Shown: positions 1 through 6,890, numbered from the stretch's first letter. The stretch: 7,782 nucleotides of DNA from Dehalococcoidia bacterium (GCA_028278465.1 JANQEF010000034.1:1-7782), one strand, 5' to 3'. Translations and numbers: made by a program. The notes: generated by a model from the letters alone, not told the origin.

Positions 1-155
1 AGGGTCTCGTCCTGCAGCGCCTTTTCGCGCGTTGCGGGAGCGAACCTGTGCGCCAGCTTGCGCCAGTGGTCCGCGTTCGGGTCGTCGGAACGCACGCGAT
101 CGGCCTGCGCGTGCTCGTTGCGCACCGTCTCGGCCCATTGTTCGATTGCAGACAT
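1..155 (-). CDS. Partial CDS, N-terminus of a probable SAM-dependent methyltransferase
   Basis: Reading the minus strand from an ATG at 155-153 gives 51 open codons that run off the window at base 1. The start reads MSAIEQWAETVRNEHAQA, and the segment continues with DDPNADHWRKLAHRF near residues 27-41. The charged N-terminal helix and the 'DDPN..W..LA.RF' stretch resemble the leader of class I SAM-dependent methyltransferases I associate with Chloroflexota-type genomes. The SAM-binding glycine motif would lie outside the window, so the product is only a suggestion. A GGAG-type site lies about 14 bases upstream, which is far, so the start is probable rather than fixed. The gene is divergent from the SRPBCC gene, with 97 bases between the two starts. 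That it is coding is fairly likely; its function is uncertain. Confidence 0.55.
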   Translation of the reverse strand, partial: MSAIEQWAETVRNEHAQADRVRSDDPNADHWRKLAHRFAPATREKALQDET

Positions 156-175
156 CAGAAGTTCACCGTCTCCAG

Positions 176-181
176 ACTATA
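176..181 (-). promoter_or_regulatory. Candidate -10 element for the leftmost minus-strand gene
   Basis: On the minus strand this hexamer reads TATAGT, five of six matches to the sigma-70 -10 consensus, in an otherwise GC-rich divergent gap. It would start transcription about 14 bases before the ATG at 155. No convincing -35 box lies 16-19 bases upstream (the best has three of six matches). This is a weak prediction. Confidence 0.3.
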
Positions 182-252
182 TCGGCGCTATGGGACGGCG
201 GCGAAACGCACGGCCTGATCTGTCTACCCCGTCGAGGCGTAAGCTGTAGCAG

Positions 253-789
253 ATGCTGAACACGTTCCATCCGGACTTCACAGCCGAATACGCGATCGAG
301 ATATTCGCCCCGCCGGACAAGGTTTGGGACTGGCTGAGCCGCGTTGAGATGTGGACCAGCTGGAGGCAGGATGTTTCGTCCGCCTACTGGGTGCGGGGCG
401 AAGGCAGGAACGGCGTGCTGAAGTGGCGGCTGCGAAAGACGCTGGGCTTCACGGCGCAGGTCGCAGCGTGGGAGCACGAACGGAGCATGCGCTGGGACGC
501 CGTCAGCTACGGCACGCACTTCATCCACGACCTCAAGATAGACGGCGACTACAAGAGCACCCGCGTGAGCCTCCAGGTTTCGGGCAAAGGCGGTCTTCTA
601 CGCTTCTTCCCGACGCGCGCCATCTTCGTGCACCAGCTCAACAGGTCGAACGAGATCTGGCTTGGCGCTCTCAAGACCAAGCTGGAAGCTGGCAAGGACG
701 ACTCGACATCGCCGCCGCCCGACCGCAAGAACCCGTTCGAGAACAACATCAGGTTCCCTTCGGAGCTTGGCCAGTTCGACCGCCGCTAA
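253..789 (+). CDS. SRPBCC (START/Bet v1-like) family protein
   Basis: The 178-residue protein has the order expected of a small SRPBCC domain. An early strand and helix read EIFAPPDKVWDWLSRVEMW (residues 16-34), the family's 'I.APPE.VW..L.D...W..W' opening. It is followed by alternating beta strands such as VLKWRLRKTLGF and TRVSLQVSG, and a long C-terminal helix (about 126-147). Members bind hydrophobic ligands in a deep cavity or act as cyclase/dehydratase-like enzymes; nothing here identifies the ligand. The tail from about residue 150 is polar and proline-rich, probably disordered. There is no signal peptide or membrane segment. The ATG at 253 is the first usable start in frame, but the nearest GAGG (234-237) is 15 bases away, so initiation looks weak. 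It stands alone: 119 bases separate it from the next gene. Confidence 0.8.
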   Translation: MLNTFHPDFTAEYAIEIFAPPDKVWDWLSRVEMWTSWRQDVSSAYWVRGEGRNGVLKWRLRKTLGFTAQVAAWEHERSMRWDAVSYGTHFIHDLKIDGDYKSTRVSLQVSGKGGLLRFFPTRAIFVHQLNRSNEIWLGALKTKLEAGKDDSTSPPPDRKNPFENNIRFPSELGQFDRR

Positions 790-908
790 CCCACTCGAAT
801 CCCCGGCTGCTGTAACCTTTGCCCCGGCTCGCCGCTGCATGCGAGCGATCACCTTCGACCGTTTCACCTTTGGCGTGAATCCGGTTCGCAACGGACTGAG
901 GGCAGAGA

Positions 909-1772
909 ATGATTCTTGGCGTGGCAGGACTTGTCGGCGGCGACTGGCGCAGTATCGACAGCGCGACGCTGCAGCGCGCTGCAGACCTCGACTTCAAGAC
1001 GGTGCAGATACGGGCGGACGACCCGGCATCGGCGACCGATGACGACATAGCGCGGGTGGCCGGTCTCTACGAGGAGTTCGGCTTCCCGATGTCACAGTCG
1101 GTCGGCAACTACGGCGGCGGGCTGTGTTCGGACGACGAGAACAAGCGCGCTGCCGCCATCCAGTTCGTCGTGGACATGATCAAGTTCAGCGCGAAGCTGG
1201 GTTGCCCGAACACCTATTTTCGTCCCGGCAGCATGAACAGTTCAGGCCCGTGGCTCCCGCACCCCGAGAACCGTTCGGCAACGGTTTTCGACCGCTTGAT
1301 CGACAGTGGCAAGCAGGTCTGCGCTGTGGCGGAGTCCGAGGGCGTTGACCTTGCCATCGAGGGTGGAGTTGTATCGCCGCTCTATTCGGCACAGCGAGTC
1401 CGTGACCTGATCGACGCCGTCGGCTCACCGCGGCTCAAGTTCAACATGGACCCTGTGAACTTCGTCGGTTCTATCGAGCAGGCGTACGGCAACACCGAAC
1501 TGCTGAACGAGTTCTACGATCTTCTGCCGGACCGCATCCTCGGCGCGCACGCCAAGGACTTCACACTGGTCGAAGGCCTGCTGCCGGTATTCGAGGAGTC
1601 GATCATCGGCCAGCCGGAGAGCATGCTCGACCAGGCGACGTTCCTGCGCGGCATGCAGCGCGTCTGCCCCGACGCCCACATACTTATCGAGCACCTGCCG
1701 GACGACAAGGTCCCGCTCGCTGCGGAGGGCTTGAAGCGAGAGGCCCAGCAGGCCGGGATCACCTGGGACTGA
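909..1772 (+). CDS. Sugar phosphate isomerase/epimerase, xylose-isomerase-like TIM barrel, intact metal site
   Basis: This 287-residue, probably cytosolic protein is of the AP-endonuclease-2/xylose isomerase-like TIM-barrel superfamily, which isomerises or epimerises ketoses and related sugars with one divalent metal ion. The four expected ligands fall at the right strand ends: Glu151 in AIEGG, Asp181 in NMDPVNF, His214 in GAHAKDF and Glu261 in ILIEHLP. Length is normal for the family. The start is well supported: GAGGG at 898-902 sits six bases before the ATG. The gene leads a three-gene plus-strand cluster; an SDR follows after 49 bases and a second, divergent barrel after that. The substrate cannot be read from sequence. 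A hydroxypyruvate, tagatose/allulose or inosose-type activity are all possible. Confidence 0.85.
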   Translation: MILGVAGLVGGDWRSIDSATLQRAADLDFKTVQIRADDPASATDDDIARVAGLYEEFGFPMSQSVGNYGGGLCSDDENKRAAAIQFVVDMIKFSAKLGCPNTYFRPGSMNSSGPWLPHPENRSATVFDRLIDSGKQVCAVAESEGVDLAIEGGVVSPLYSAQRVRDLIDAVGSPRLKFNMDPVNFVGSIEQAYGNTELLNEFYDLLPDRILGAHAKDFTLVEGLLPVFEESIIGQPESMLDQATFLRGMQRVCPDAHILIEHLPDDKVPLAAEGLKREAQQAGITWD

Positions 1773-1821
1773 AGCCGCACGGCGGCGTAATACCCGAACA
1801 CACAGCAGATGGAGTTAATGA

Positions 1822-2568
1822 ATGCCGGTTGACTTGAGCGGAAAACGGATGATCGTGACTGGAGCGGCGACCGGAATAGGTCGCGCAGTCGCGCTACGTT
1901 CGGCAGTCTACGGGGCGAAGGTATCGCTGTTCGATGTGAACGACGGCGATGGCCAGGAGACGGTCAACGACATCGCCGAATCCGGAGGCGAGGCCCGTTA
2001 CTGGCATGTCGATGTGCAGGACGGCGACGCGGTCTCCAGCGCCGTGTCAGAGTCAAGCGAGTGGATGGGCGGCGTCGACATCCTCGTCCACCTGGCCGGC
2101 GTGCTGCAGGGAGCGGCGGTCGAGCTTGACGAGTTCCCCGAGGAGACGTGGGACACCGTTCTCGACGTCAACCTGCGCGGCACTTTCCTGGTTGCGAAGC
2201 ACGTAGCGGCCATCATGAAGCCGCAGCGCAGCGGCACCATCATCCTCGCCGCTTCAGGTGCGGGCGTGCTCGGCGGCTCATCTTCGTTCGCCTACGGGTC
2301 GTCCAAGGGCGGCGTCCACGGGCTGACTATGGTGATGCAGCAGTCGCTCGAAAAGCATGGGATCAGGGTCAACGACGTGCTGCCGGGCTCGGTCAAGACG
2401 CCGCTGAAGGTGGCGCAGGTTAAGTCGATGTACGACGCGACCGGAGACAAAGAGACGTTCGAGCAGACCATGGATTCGCTGGCCTCGCCTGACGACGTGG
2501 CGAAGGTGGTCGTCTTCATGGCTTCGGACGAAGCGCGGGTGCTGCGCGGCAGCGTGCGTACAGCGTAA
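1822..2568 (+). CDS. SDR family oxidoreductase, NAD-type, with short C-terminus
   Basis: A 248-residue classical short-chain dehydrogenase. The Rossmann glycine motif TGAATGIG is at residues 13-20. Asp38 at the end of the second strand suggests NAD(H) preference. Asp64-Val65 contacts the adenine, and Asn117, Ser145, Tyr158 and Lys162 (YGSSK) form the catalytic tetrad. The usual NNAG after the fourth strand is HLAG (90-93), a variant. The protein ends in RGSVRTA instead of continuing into the common 'xDGG' end; no simple frameshift restores that ending, so it seems natural. GGAG at 1811-1814, seven bases from the ATG, sets the start. Lying between two sugar-isomerase-type barrels, it probably oxidises or reduces a sugar or polyol hydroxyl in the same pathway. 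Confidence 0.85.
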   Translation: MPVDLSGKRMIVTGAATGIGRAVALRSAVYGAKVSLFDVNDGDGQETVNDIAESGGEARYWHVDVQDGDAVSSAVSESSEWMGGVDILVHLAGVLQGAAVELDEFPEETWDTVLDVNLRGTFLVAKHVAAIMKPQRSGTIILAASGAGVLGGSSSFAYGSSKGGVHGLTMVMQQSLEKHGIRVNDVLPGSVKTPLKVAQVKSMYDATGDKETFEQTMDSLASPDDVAKVVVFMASDEARVLRGSVRTA

Positions 2569-2579
2569 GGCGCGAGCGA

Positions 2580-3386
2580 ATGACTCTGAAGGACAGGATC
2601 GGCTTTGATGCCGGCGGCACGCGTCTCGAAGACGCGCTCGAATGGGCTGTCGAGAACCATTTCTACTTCCTGGACTTCAACGCCGACTCCGGTCCGAACC
2701 ACATGGAAAGCTGGAGCCGCGACCGGATCAAGGCGGTGCGGGAGACTTGCGAGAGGAACGGCATATCGATCGGCCTGCATACGCTTTCCGCTGTGAACAT
2801 CGCCGAGACATCGCCGTATGTCTCAAGGGCGGTCGACGAGTACCTGAGGGCGAGCATCGACCTTGCGAACTCGCTTGGCTGCCAGTGGACAGTTGTTCAC
2901 GCCGGATACCACTTCTCCGGCGACGTCGAGGCGCGGACGAGCGCTTCGCTTGACCGGCTGCAGCGGACCGCACGCTATGCGAACGACACCGGCGCTCGCA
3001 TCCTGCTGGAGAACCTGAACTTCGAGCCGGACCATGCCGAGGTCCACTACATGGCCCACACTGTCGAGGAGTGCAGGCTTTACTTCGATGCGATCCCTGC
3101 CGACCGTCTCGGCTGGGCCTTCACCGCCAACCACTCGCATCTTGTCCCTGAGGGCGTGAGCGGCTTCTTCGATGCGTTCGGCATTGAGCGGGTCGGCGAA
3201 GTGAGGCTTGCGGACAACACCGGCGATTACGAGGTCCATATGGTCCCGGGCGAGGGCACGCTGGACTTTGGCTCGATGTTCAGGAGCCTGGAGTCTGCGG
3301 GTTACACGGGTCACTACAGCATGGCGTACGGCAGCCCGGAGCAGAAGATCGCGTCCCGTGACTGGCTGGTCGAGCAGGCAGGTTAG
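2580..3386 (+). CDS. Xylose-isomerase-like TIM-barrel protein with apparently degraded metal site
   Basis: The 268-residue protein follows the sugar phosphate isomerase/epimerase fold: strand TVVHAGYHF (104-112), LLENLNF (142-148), FTANHSHL (181-188), VRLADNTG (208-215), then HMVPGEGTLDF (220-230). By these landmarks the metal-ligand positions hold Glu144 (kept), Thr182 in place of Asp, Arg209 in place of His, and Ala249 in place of the final Glu. The rest of the pocket pattern, including the downstream His220 and PGEG loop, is kept. It may therefore be metal-independent, bind ligand without turnover, or work with the neighbouring intact barrel. The start is supported by AAGG at 2567-2570, overlapping the SDR stop and nine bases from the ATG, so translation is probably coupled. 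The fold assignment is confident; activity is unknown. Confidence 0.8.
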   Translation: MTLKDRIGFDAGGTRLEDALEWAVENHFYFLDFNADSGPNHMESWSRDRIKAVRETCERNGISIGLHTLSAVNIAETSPYVSRAVDEYLRASIDLANSLGCQWTVVHAGYHFSGDVEARTSASLDRLQRTARYANDTGARILLENLNFEPDHAEVHYMAHTVEECRLYFDAIPADRLGWAFTANHSHLVPEGVSGFFDAFGIERVGEVRLADNTGDYEVHMVPGEGTLDFGSMFRSLESAGYTGHYSMAYGSPEQKIASRDWLVEQAG

Positions 3387-3422
3387 CGAGGACTCAGGTG
3401 GTGGTGTGAGGCAGCGCGACAC

Positions 3423-3441
3423 TGTCAGGCTTGGGCTGACA
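3423..3441. promoter_or_regulatory. Operator-like inverted repeat in the 237-base gap before the LOG-type gene
   Basis: The sequence is a dyad of TGTCAG and CTGACA, exact 6-base arms separated by seven bases, 36 bases past the isomerase stop. No T-run follows, so it does not look like an intrinsic terminator; spacing and symmetry fit a repressor or activator site better. The remainder of 3387-3623 shows no convincing gene, RNA or promoter to me. With 6-base arms, chance is possible. Confidence 0.25.
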
Positions 3442-3623
3442 CATAGATACACCGCCTGCGCGCCATCGTTTAGCCTTCGTACGACGTCGACAACGGCTCG
3501 CTGACTGTCCAACCGCTCAGGTTCCGCCACGTGGAACTACCTGCACCGGGCGTGTGCTCCGGCTGTATCTTTGATCGAGACCAATTTCGATACTCACTCC
3601 TTCTGTCGCCTCGAAACAGCCTG

Positions 3624-4280
3624 ATGACCTACAAGCTCGCTGAAAACCACGAGGAGCTACCGCCCTTCCCGCATCTCGCCATTGGAGTCATGGGCTCCGC
3701 CGGAGGCGAGGTGAACGACGAGATCCGGCAGACCGTATACCGACTTGGCCGGGAGATCGGAAAGCGTGGCTACGTGCTGGTGACGGGCGTCGCTCCCGGC
3801 CTTCCGCACGACTCCGTACTTGGCGCCAAGTCCGAGGGCGGACTCGTCATCGGGATCTCGCCTGCCCTGAACCTGAAGGAGCATGTGCAGCGGTATAAAT
3901 CGCCGACCCGCGGCTACGACCTGATCGTCTACACGGGCTCAGGGCTGATGGGGCGAGAGATCGAGAACATCCGCAGCTGCGACGTCGTGATCATCGCTGG
4001 CGGCCGCTCCGGCACGCTTGGTGAGTTCGCCATCGCCTACGACGAGGCGAAGCTGATCGGCGTGCTGACCGGCACCGGCGGCATCGCTGACCACATCGAC
4101 GAGCTGCTGGGCGTGATGAACAAGGAGACTGGCGCCACGATCGTCTCCGACCCACACCCGGTTCACCTGATCGACCGTCTGGAGCGTGCCTACAGGGAGA
4201 ACATCCTGCCGAAGCACGAGGCCCTGATGGAGGGCCACGACCCCGATGGCGCGCTCGAGGGCAACCGCCCGCCGGAGTGA
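3624..4280 (+). CDS. LOG/SLOG-type Rossmann nucleotide-binding protein
   Basis: From the ATG at 3624 the protein is 218 residues long. It carries the LOG/SLOG signatures: a first strand and turn IGVMGSAGG (20-28), VTGVAPGLPH (53-62), a conserved REIENIRSCD stretch (111-120) and the phosphate-binding AGGRSGTLGEF (125-135), a form of the family's GG.GT..E motif with Glu134 as the expected catalytic or binding acid. LOG enzymes release the free base from nucleoside 5'-monophosphates; other SLOG members sense nucleotide-derived ligands, so the reaction here is open. An in-frame GTG at 3531 would add 31 residues (with two Cys) that do not look like the fold, so I prefer ATG, although neither start has a good ribosome site. 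The last 20 residues are charged and probably flexible. It is separated by 237 bases from the sugar genes and is probably its own unit. Confidence 0.75.
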   Translation: MTYKLAENHEELPPFPHLAIGVMGSAGGEVNDEIRQTVYRLGREIGKRGYVLVTGVAPGLPHDSVLGAKSEGGLVIGISPALNLKEHVQRYKSPTRGYDLIVYTGSGLMGREIENIRSCDVVIIAGGRSGTLGEFAIAYDEAKLIGVLTGTGGIADHIDELLGVMNKETGATIVSDPHPVHLIDRLERAYRENILPKHEALMEGHDPDGALEGNRPPE

Positions 4281-4329
4281 GGCTGCGCGTTGCCCGCCGA
4301 TGTCCAGCCGGGGCCGCAGCAGCGAAAAG

Positions 4330-4360
4330 AAGCCCGCTTCGCTATTCGAACAGCGGGTTT
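4330..4360. terminator. Probable bidirectional terminator hairpin between convergent genes
   Basis: AAGCCCGCT at 4330-4338 pairs with AGCGGGTTT at 4352-4360, a nine-base stem with one G.U pair on the plus-strand RNA and a 13-base loop. On the minus strand the stem is followed by CTTTTC, a short T-rich tract. The hairpin lies where the LOG-type gene and the KDG operon converge and overlaps the last codons and stop of the minus-strand SDR. It has one A.C mismatch in the minus-strand RNA, so strength there is uncertain. Confidence 0.45.
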
Positions 4361-5088
4361 GTGCCGCCAAAGGCGTCGATGGCCGTTCCTGTGACCGCTG
4401 AGCTGGCGTCGCTGGCCAGGAACACCGCTACCTGTGCTATCTCATCCGGGTCCATCAGCTTCGGGTTGTCCGCACGGCCCGCGGTGTTGAAGGCGTCACG
4501 ATAGCCCTCGGTGTCCACACCACCGGGGCAGATGGCGTTCACATCGATGCCGTGCTGCTTCACCTCGGCCGCAAGCGATTCGGTGAAGCTGATGAGGCCG
4601 GACTTGGTGATGCGGTAGGCGCTGCGACCGGCGCCGCCCTTCCGTCCGCCGATCGACGAGATGTTGATGATCTTGCCGTAGCCGCGGTCGATCATCCCGG
4701 GCAACAGTGCCTTCGTGATCAGGAACGCACCCGTCAGGTTCACGTTCAGCACGTCTCGGAACAGCTGCGGATCGAACTCCGAAACCGGGATGCGCGGGTG
4801 GATGATGGCGGCGTTGTTGACGAGGATGTCGACGCCGCCGAACGTCGAGATGGCGGCCTCCGCGACGCCGTTGATCTCTGATTCGACGCCAATGTCAGCG
4901 GGCGCAGCCAGCGCGCTGACGCCATGTGTCTCGGCTTCGGCCGCCAGCAAGCGCAGCCTGTCTTCGCTTCGGGCCGTAACGACGATGTCTGCGCCTTCAC
5001 GAGCGAATGCCAGCGCAATGGCTCGGCCGATGCCCTGCGAAGCGCCGGTCACCAGCGCCGTACGGCCGTTAAGGCGTTTATCAGGCAA
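4342..5088 (-). CDS. SDR family oxidoreductase, NADP-type, last gene of the KDG operon
   Basis: A 248-residue classical SDR of FabG/KduD-like build. TGASQGIG is at residues 14-21, Arg40 after the second strand favours NADP(H), and NNAA is at 91-94. Asn117, Ser145, Tyr158 and Lys162 (YRITK) form the catalytic set, with PGG at 188-190. The C-terminus reads DAFGGTNPLFE in place of the common DGG ending. The start is a TTG at 5088-5086, chosen because GGGGAGAG lies eight bases upstream and the residues that follow fit the family. It begins 18 bases after the kinase stop. With kdgK and eda upstream, a likely role is making KDG by reduction, as done by KduD or by alginate-pathway 4-deoxy-hexulose-uronate reductases. 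An aldose or uronate dehydrogenase is the alternative. Enzyme class is sure; substrate is inferred. Confidence 0.85.
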   Translation of the reverse strand: MPDKRLNGRTALVTGASQGIGRAIALAFAREGADIVVTARSEDRLRLLAAEAETHGVSALAAPADIGVESEINGVAEAAISTFGGVDILVNNAAIIHPRIPVSEFDPQLFRDVLNVNLTGAFLITKALLPGMIDRGYGKIINISSIGGRKGGAGRSAYRITKSGLISFTESLAAEVKQHGIDVNAICPGGVDTEGYRDAFNTAGRADNPKLMDPDEIAQVAVFLASDASSAVTGTAIDAFGGTNPLFE

Positions 5089-5096
5089 GTGCCGGC

Positions 5097-5104
5097 CTCT
5101 CCCC
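5097..5104 (-). promoter_or_regulatory. Ribosome binding site fixing the TTG start of the operon SDR
   Basis: On the minus strand this reads GGGGAGAG, a strong Shine-Dalgarno match eight bases before the TTG at 5088-5086. It lies in the 18-base gap after the kinase stop and supports the TTG start. Confidence 0.6.
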
Positions 5105-5106
5105 TG

Positions 5107-6132
5107 CTACCGCTGTACCCGGCCTGAAACATCGCCGCCTGCCACCGCCATCACCTCGCTCACCGACACCAGGTTGAAGTCGCCGTGGAACGTGTGCGCC
5201 ATCGCTGACGACGCCACTGCGAAGTCCAGGACCTGCTGCGAAGACCAGCCATCCTGCAGGTTGCCGTAGATGATTCCAGCCGAGAAGGCGTCGCCGCCGC
5301 CGACACGGTCAACGATGCGTACGGCGTACTTGCGGCCCATCAGGATCTCGCCGCCGTCGTAGTAGATGGCGCTCCAGTCGTTGTCGTCCGCCGACTGGCT
5401 CTCCCGCAGCGTGATGCCGACCTTCTCGAACCCGAACTGGTCCACCAGCTCCTGCACCACCGGCCTGTACGCCTCGGCGTCGATCTCGCCGGTCGTCACG
5501 TCGACGCCCTCGGCCGATACGCCGAGGCACTTCTCTGCGTCCTCTTCGTTGCCGATCGACACAACGACGTACTTCATCATCGGCTTCATCGTCGCCTGCG
5601 CCTTTTCGGGCAACCAGAGATTCTTGCGGTAGTTCATGTCAGCGCTGACGGTGAGGCCAAGCTGGGCCGCCGCCGCTGCCGCTTCCTCACAGGCTGCCGC
5701 TGCGGTGTCCGAGATGGCAGGCGTGATGCCGGTGAAGTGGAACCAGTCCTTGCCGCGGAACACCTTCTCCCAGTCCACAGTTCCGGGCTTCAGCTCGGCG
5801 ATGGCGGCGCCGGCGCGGTCGTAGACCACTTTGGAGGCGCGCATTGCTGCGCCTGATTCGAGGAAGTAGATGCCGAGACGGTCGCCCTGGCGCAGGATCT
5901 CGGAGGTGTCGACGCCGAACTGCCGCACGTAGTTGATGCAGGCCTGGCCGATGTCGTTGTCAGGTATCGCCGTCACAAACGTGGCATCGATGCCGAAGTG
6001 GGCGAGCGAAACGGCTACGTTGCACTCTCCGCCGCCGTACGTGACCTCGAACTCACGCGCCTGCGTGAAGCGCTCGCGGCGCTGCGTCGCCAGCCGCAGC
6101 ATGATCTCGCCGAATGTGACCACTTTTGGCAT
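5107..6132 (-). CDS. kdgK: 2-keto-3-deoxygluconate kinase, PfkB family
   Basis: The 341-residue protein phosphorylates 2-keto-3-deoxygluconate with ATP to KDPG, the substrate of the upstream-encoded aldolase. PfkB features appear in order: start MPKVVTFGEIMLRL; GGGECNVAVSLAHFG (33-47), the sugar-binding PfkB signature; DMNYRKNLW (165-173), typical of KDG kinases; and DRVGGGDAF (275-283), the anion hole with catalytic base Asp281. The end, GDVSGRVQR, is also characteristic of this group. The ATG at 6132 is chosen because GGAG sits six bases upstream and the N-terminus matches the family. An in-frame TTG at 6192 would add 20 residues and has no such site. It follows the aldolase after 80 bases and precedes the SDR by 18. 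A related ribokinase-like substrate is the only serious alternative. Confidence 0.9.
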   Translation of the reverse strand: MPKVVTFGEIMLRLATQRRERFTQAREFEVTYGGGECNVAVSLAHFGIDATFVTAIPDNDIGQACINYVRQFGVDTSEILRQGDRLGIYFLESGAAMRASKVVYDRAGAAIAELKPGTVDWEKVFRGKDWFHFTGITPAISDTAAAACEEAAAAAAQLGLTVSADMNYRKNLWLPEKAQATMKPMMKYVVVSIGNEEDAEKCLGVSAEGVDVTTGEIDAEAYRPVVQELVDQFGFEKVGITLRESQSADDNDWSAIYYDGGEILMGRKYAVRIVDRVGGGDAFSAGIIYGNLQDGWSSQQVLDFAVASSAMAHTFHGDFNLVSVSEVMAVAGGDVSGRVQR

Positions 6133-6138
6133 CTTGTT

Positions 6139-6142
6139 CTCC
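6139..6142 (-). promoter_or_regulatory. Ribosome binding site for the KDG kinase
   Basis: GGAG on the minus strand, six bases before the ATG at 6132-6130. It decides this start over the upstream in-frame TTG at 6192. Confidence 0.6.
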
Positions 6143-6212
6143 AGGAATCTGTTAGCTGACTGAAGGGTTGGCCTCGGAGGCTGAAAACGCAACCGCCGGG
6201 CAGGCTGCGATT

Positions 6213-6887
6213 CTAGCCGCCTTTGAGGGTCTTTATGAGGGCAACGACATCCCGGCTGCGCTGCTCAAGCGTCGCCCAGTCGGAGTTCTTGACCACGTCT
6301 GCGCTGGCGAGCTTCGAGCCCATCCCGACCGCCACGACTCCAGCCTCGAACCACGGCCGTAGCGACTCCCCGGTGACGTCGACGCCGCCGGTCGGCATGA
6401 TCAAGGACCACGGCATCGGCGCCAGCACGTCTTTCACGAACTGCGGCCCGCCGACTGCGCTGCCAGGGAAGATCTTGACGATGTCTGCGCCCATCTCCTC
6501 GGCGTAGGAGATCTCGCTGGCGGTGCCGCAGCCGGGTACGTAGGCGACCTTGCGGCGGTTGCAGACCTTCGCGACGTCCGGGTTGGTGACCGGACCGACG
6601 ATGAAGCTGGCGCCGGCAGAGATGTACATCGAGGCGGTCCCGGCGTCGAGTACCGAGCCTGCGCCCAGAATCGCGTCTGGCAGTTCGTCCTGGCAGAAGC
6701 GGTGCAGCGCCGAGAAGACCTCCCAGGCATGATCGCCCCTGTTTGTAAACTCGAGGACAGTGATGCCGCCTGCGACGCAGGCCTTTGCGATGCCTTTCGC
6801 CTTTTCCAGGTCGCCGTTGTAGAAGACCGGCACGATGCCGGTTTCATGGATGGCGTTCAGCACGTCGAGCTTGGAGTGTGATGGCAA
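6213..6887 (-). CDS. eda: KDPG/KHG aldolase (2-keto-3-deoxy-6-phosphogluconate aldolase)
   Basis: The 224-residue class I aldolase cleaves KDPG to pyruvate and glyceraldehyde-3-phosphate, the final Entner-Doudoroff step. Family landmarks are all present: Glu46 and Arg50 in LEFTNRG, GAGSV (75-79), the PGCGTASE loop (118-125), the Schiff-base Lys138 in VKIFPG, and the phosphate-binding PTGGV (165-169). Length is usual. There is no Met before residue 87, so a non-ATG start is needed. A TTG at 6887-6885 lies nine bases from GGAG (6897-6900) and gives the expected N-terminus. The stop of a small DNA-binding protein gene lies only three bases upstream of this TTG, and the GGAG is inside that gene's last codons, so translation is probably coupled. 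The next gene is kdgK, which makes its substrate. Confidence 0.9.
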   Translation of the reverse strand: MPSHSKLDVLNAIHETGIVPVFYNGDLEKAKGIAKACVAGGITVLEFTNRGDHAWEVFSALHRFCQDELPDAILGAGSVLDAGTASMYISAGASFIVGPVTNPDVAKVCNRRKVAYVPGCGTASEISYAEEMGADIVKIFPGSAVGGPQFVKDVLAPMPWSLIMPTGGVDVTGESLRPWFEAGVVAVGMGSKLASADVVKNSDWATLEQRSRDVVALIKTLKGG

Positions 6888-6890
6888 GGC

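Noticed and set aside
32..259. Plus-strand open frames at the left edge
   Set aside because: They run antisense to the likely methyltransferase N-terminus, are Arg-rich and carry no domain.
827..846. Hairpin GCTCGC / GCGAGC after the SRPBCC gene
   Set aside because: Only six-base arms, no T-tract; expected by chance in GC-rich sequence. The rest of 790-908 shows only the isomerase ribosome site.
2520..2600. Possible frameshift truncating the first SDR before a DGG ending
   Set aside because: Neither alternative frame past the stop gives a DGG-like ending, and the next gene's ribosome site overlaps the stop, suggesting the present arrangement is natural.
2823..3530. Long minus-strand open frame opposite the second TIM-barrel gene (235 codons), and a similar one at 2292-2780
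   Set aside because: Arg/Val/Ala-rich composition with no recognisable domain; both lie opposite well-supported genes and are typical of GC-rich DNA.
6171..6181. Palindrome GCCTC-G-GAGGC between eda and kdgK
   Set aside because: The loop is too short for a stable hairpin with full arms, and the genes appear co-transcribed, so a terminator is unlikely.
6133..6192. N-terminal extension of the KDG kinase from an upstream TTG
   Set aside because: The added 20 residues do not match the family, and a strong ribosome site supports the ATG at 6132.
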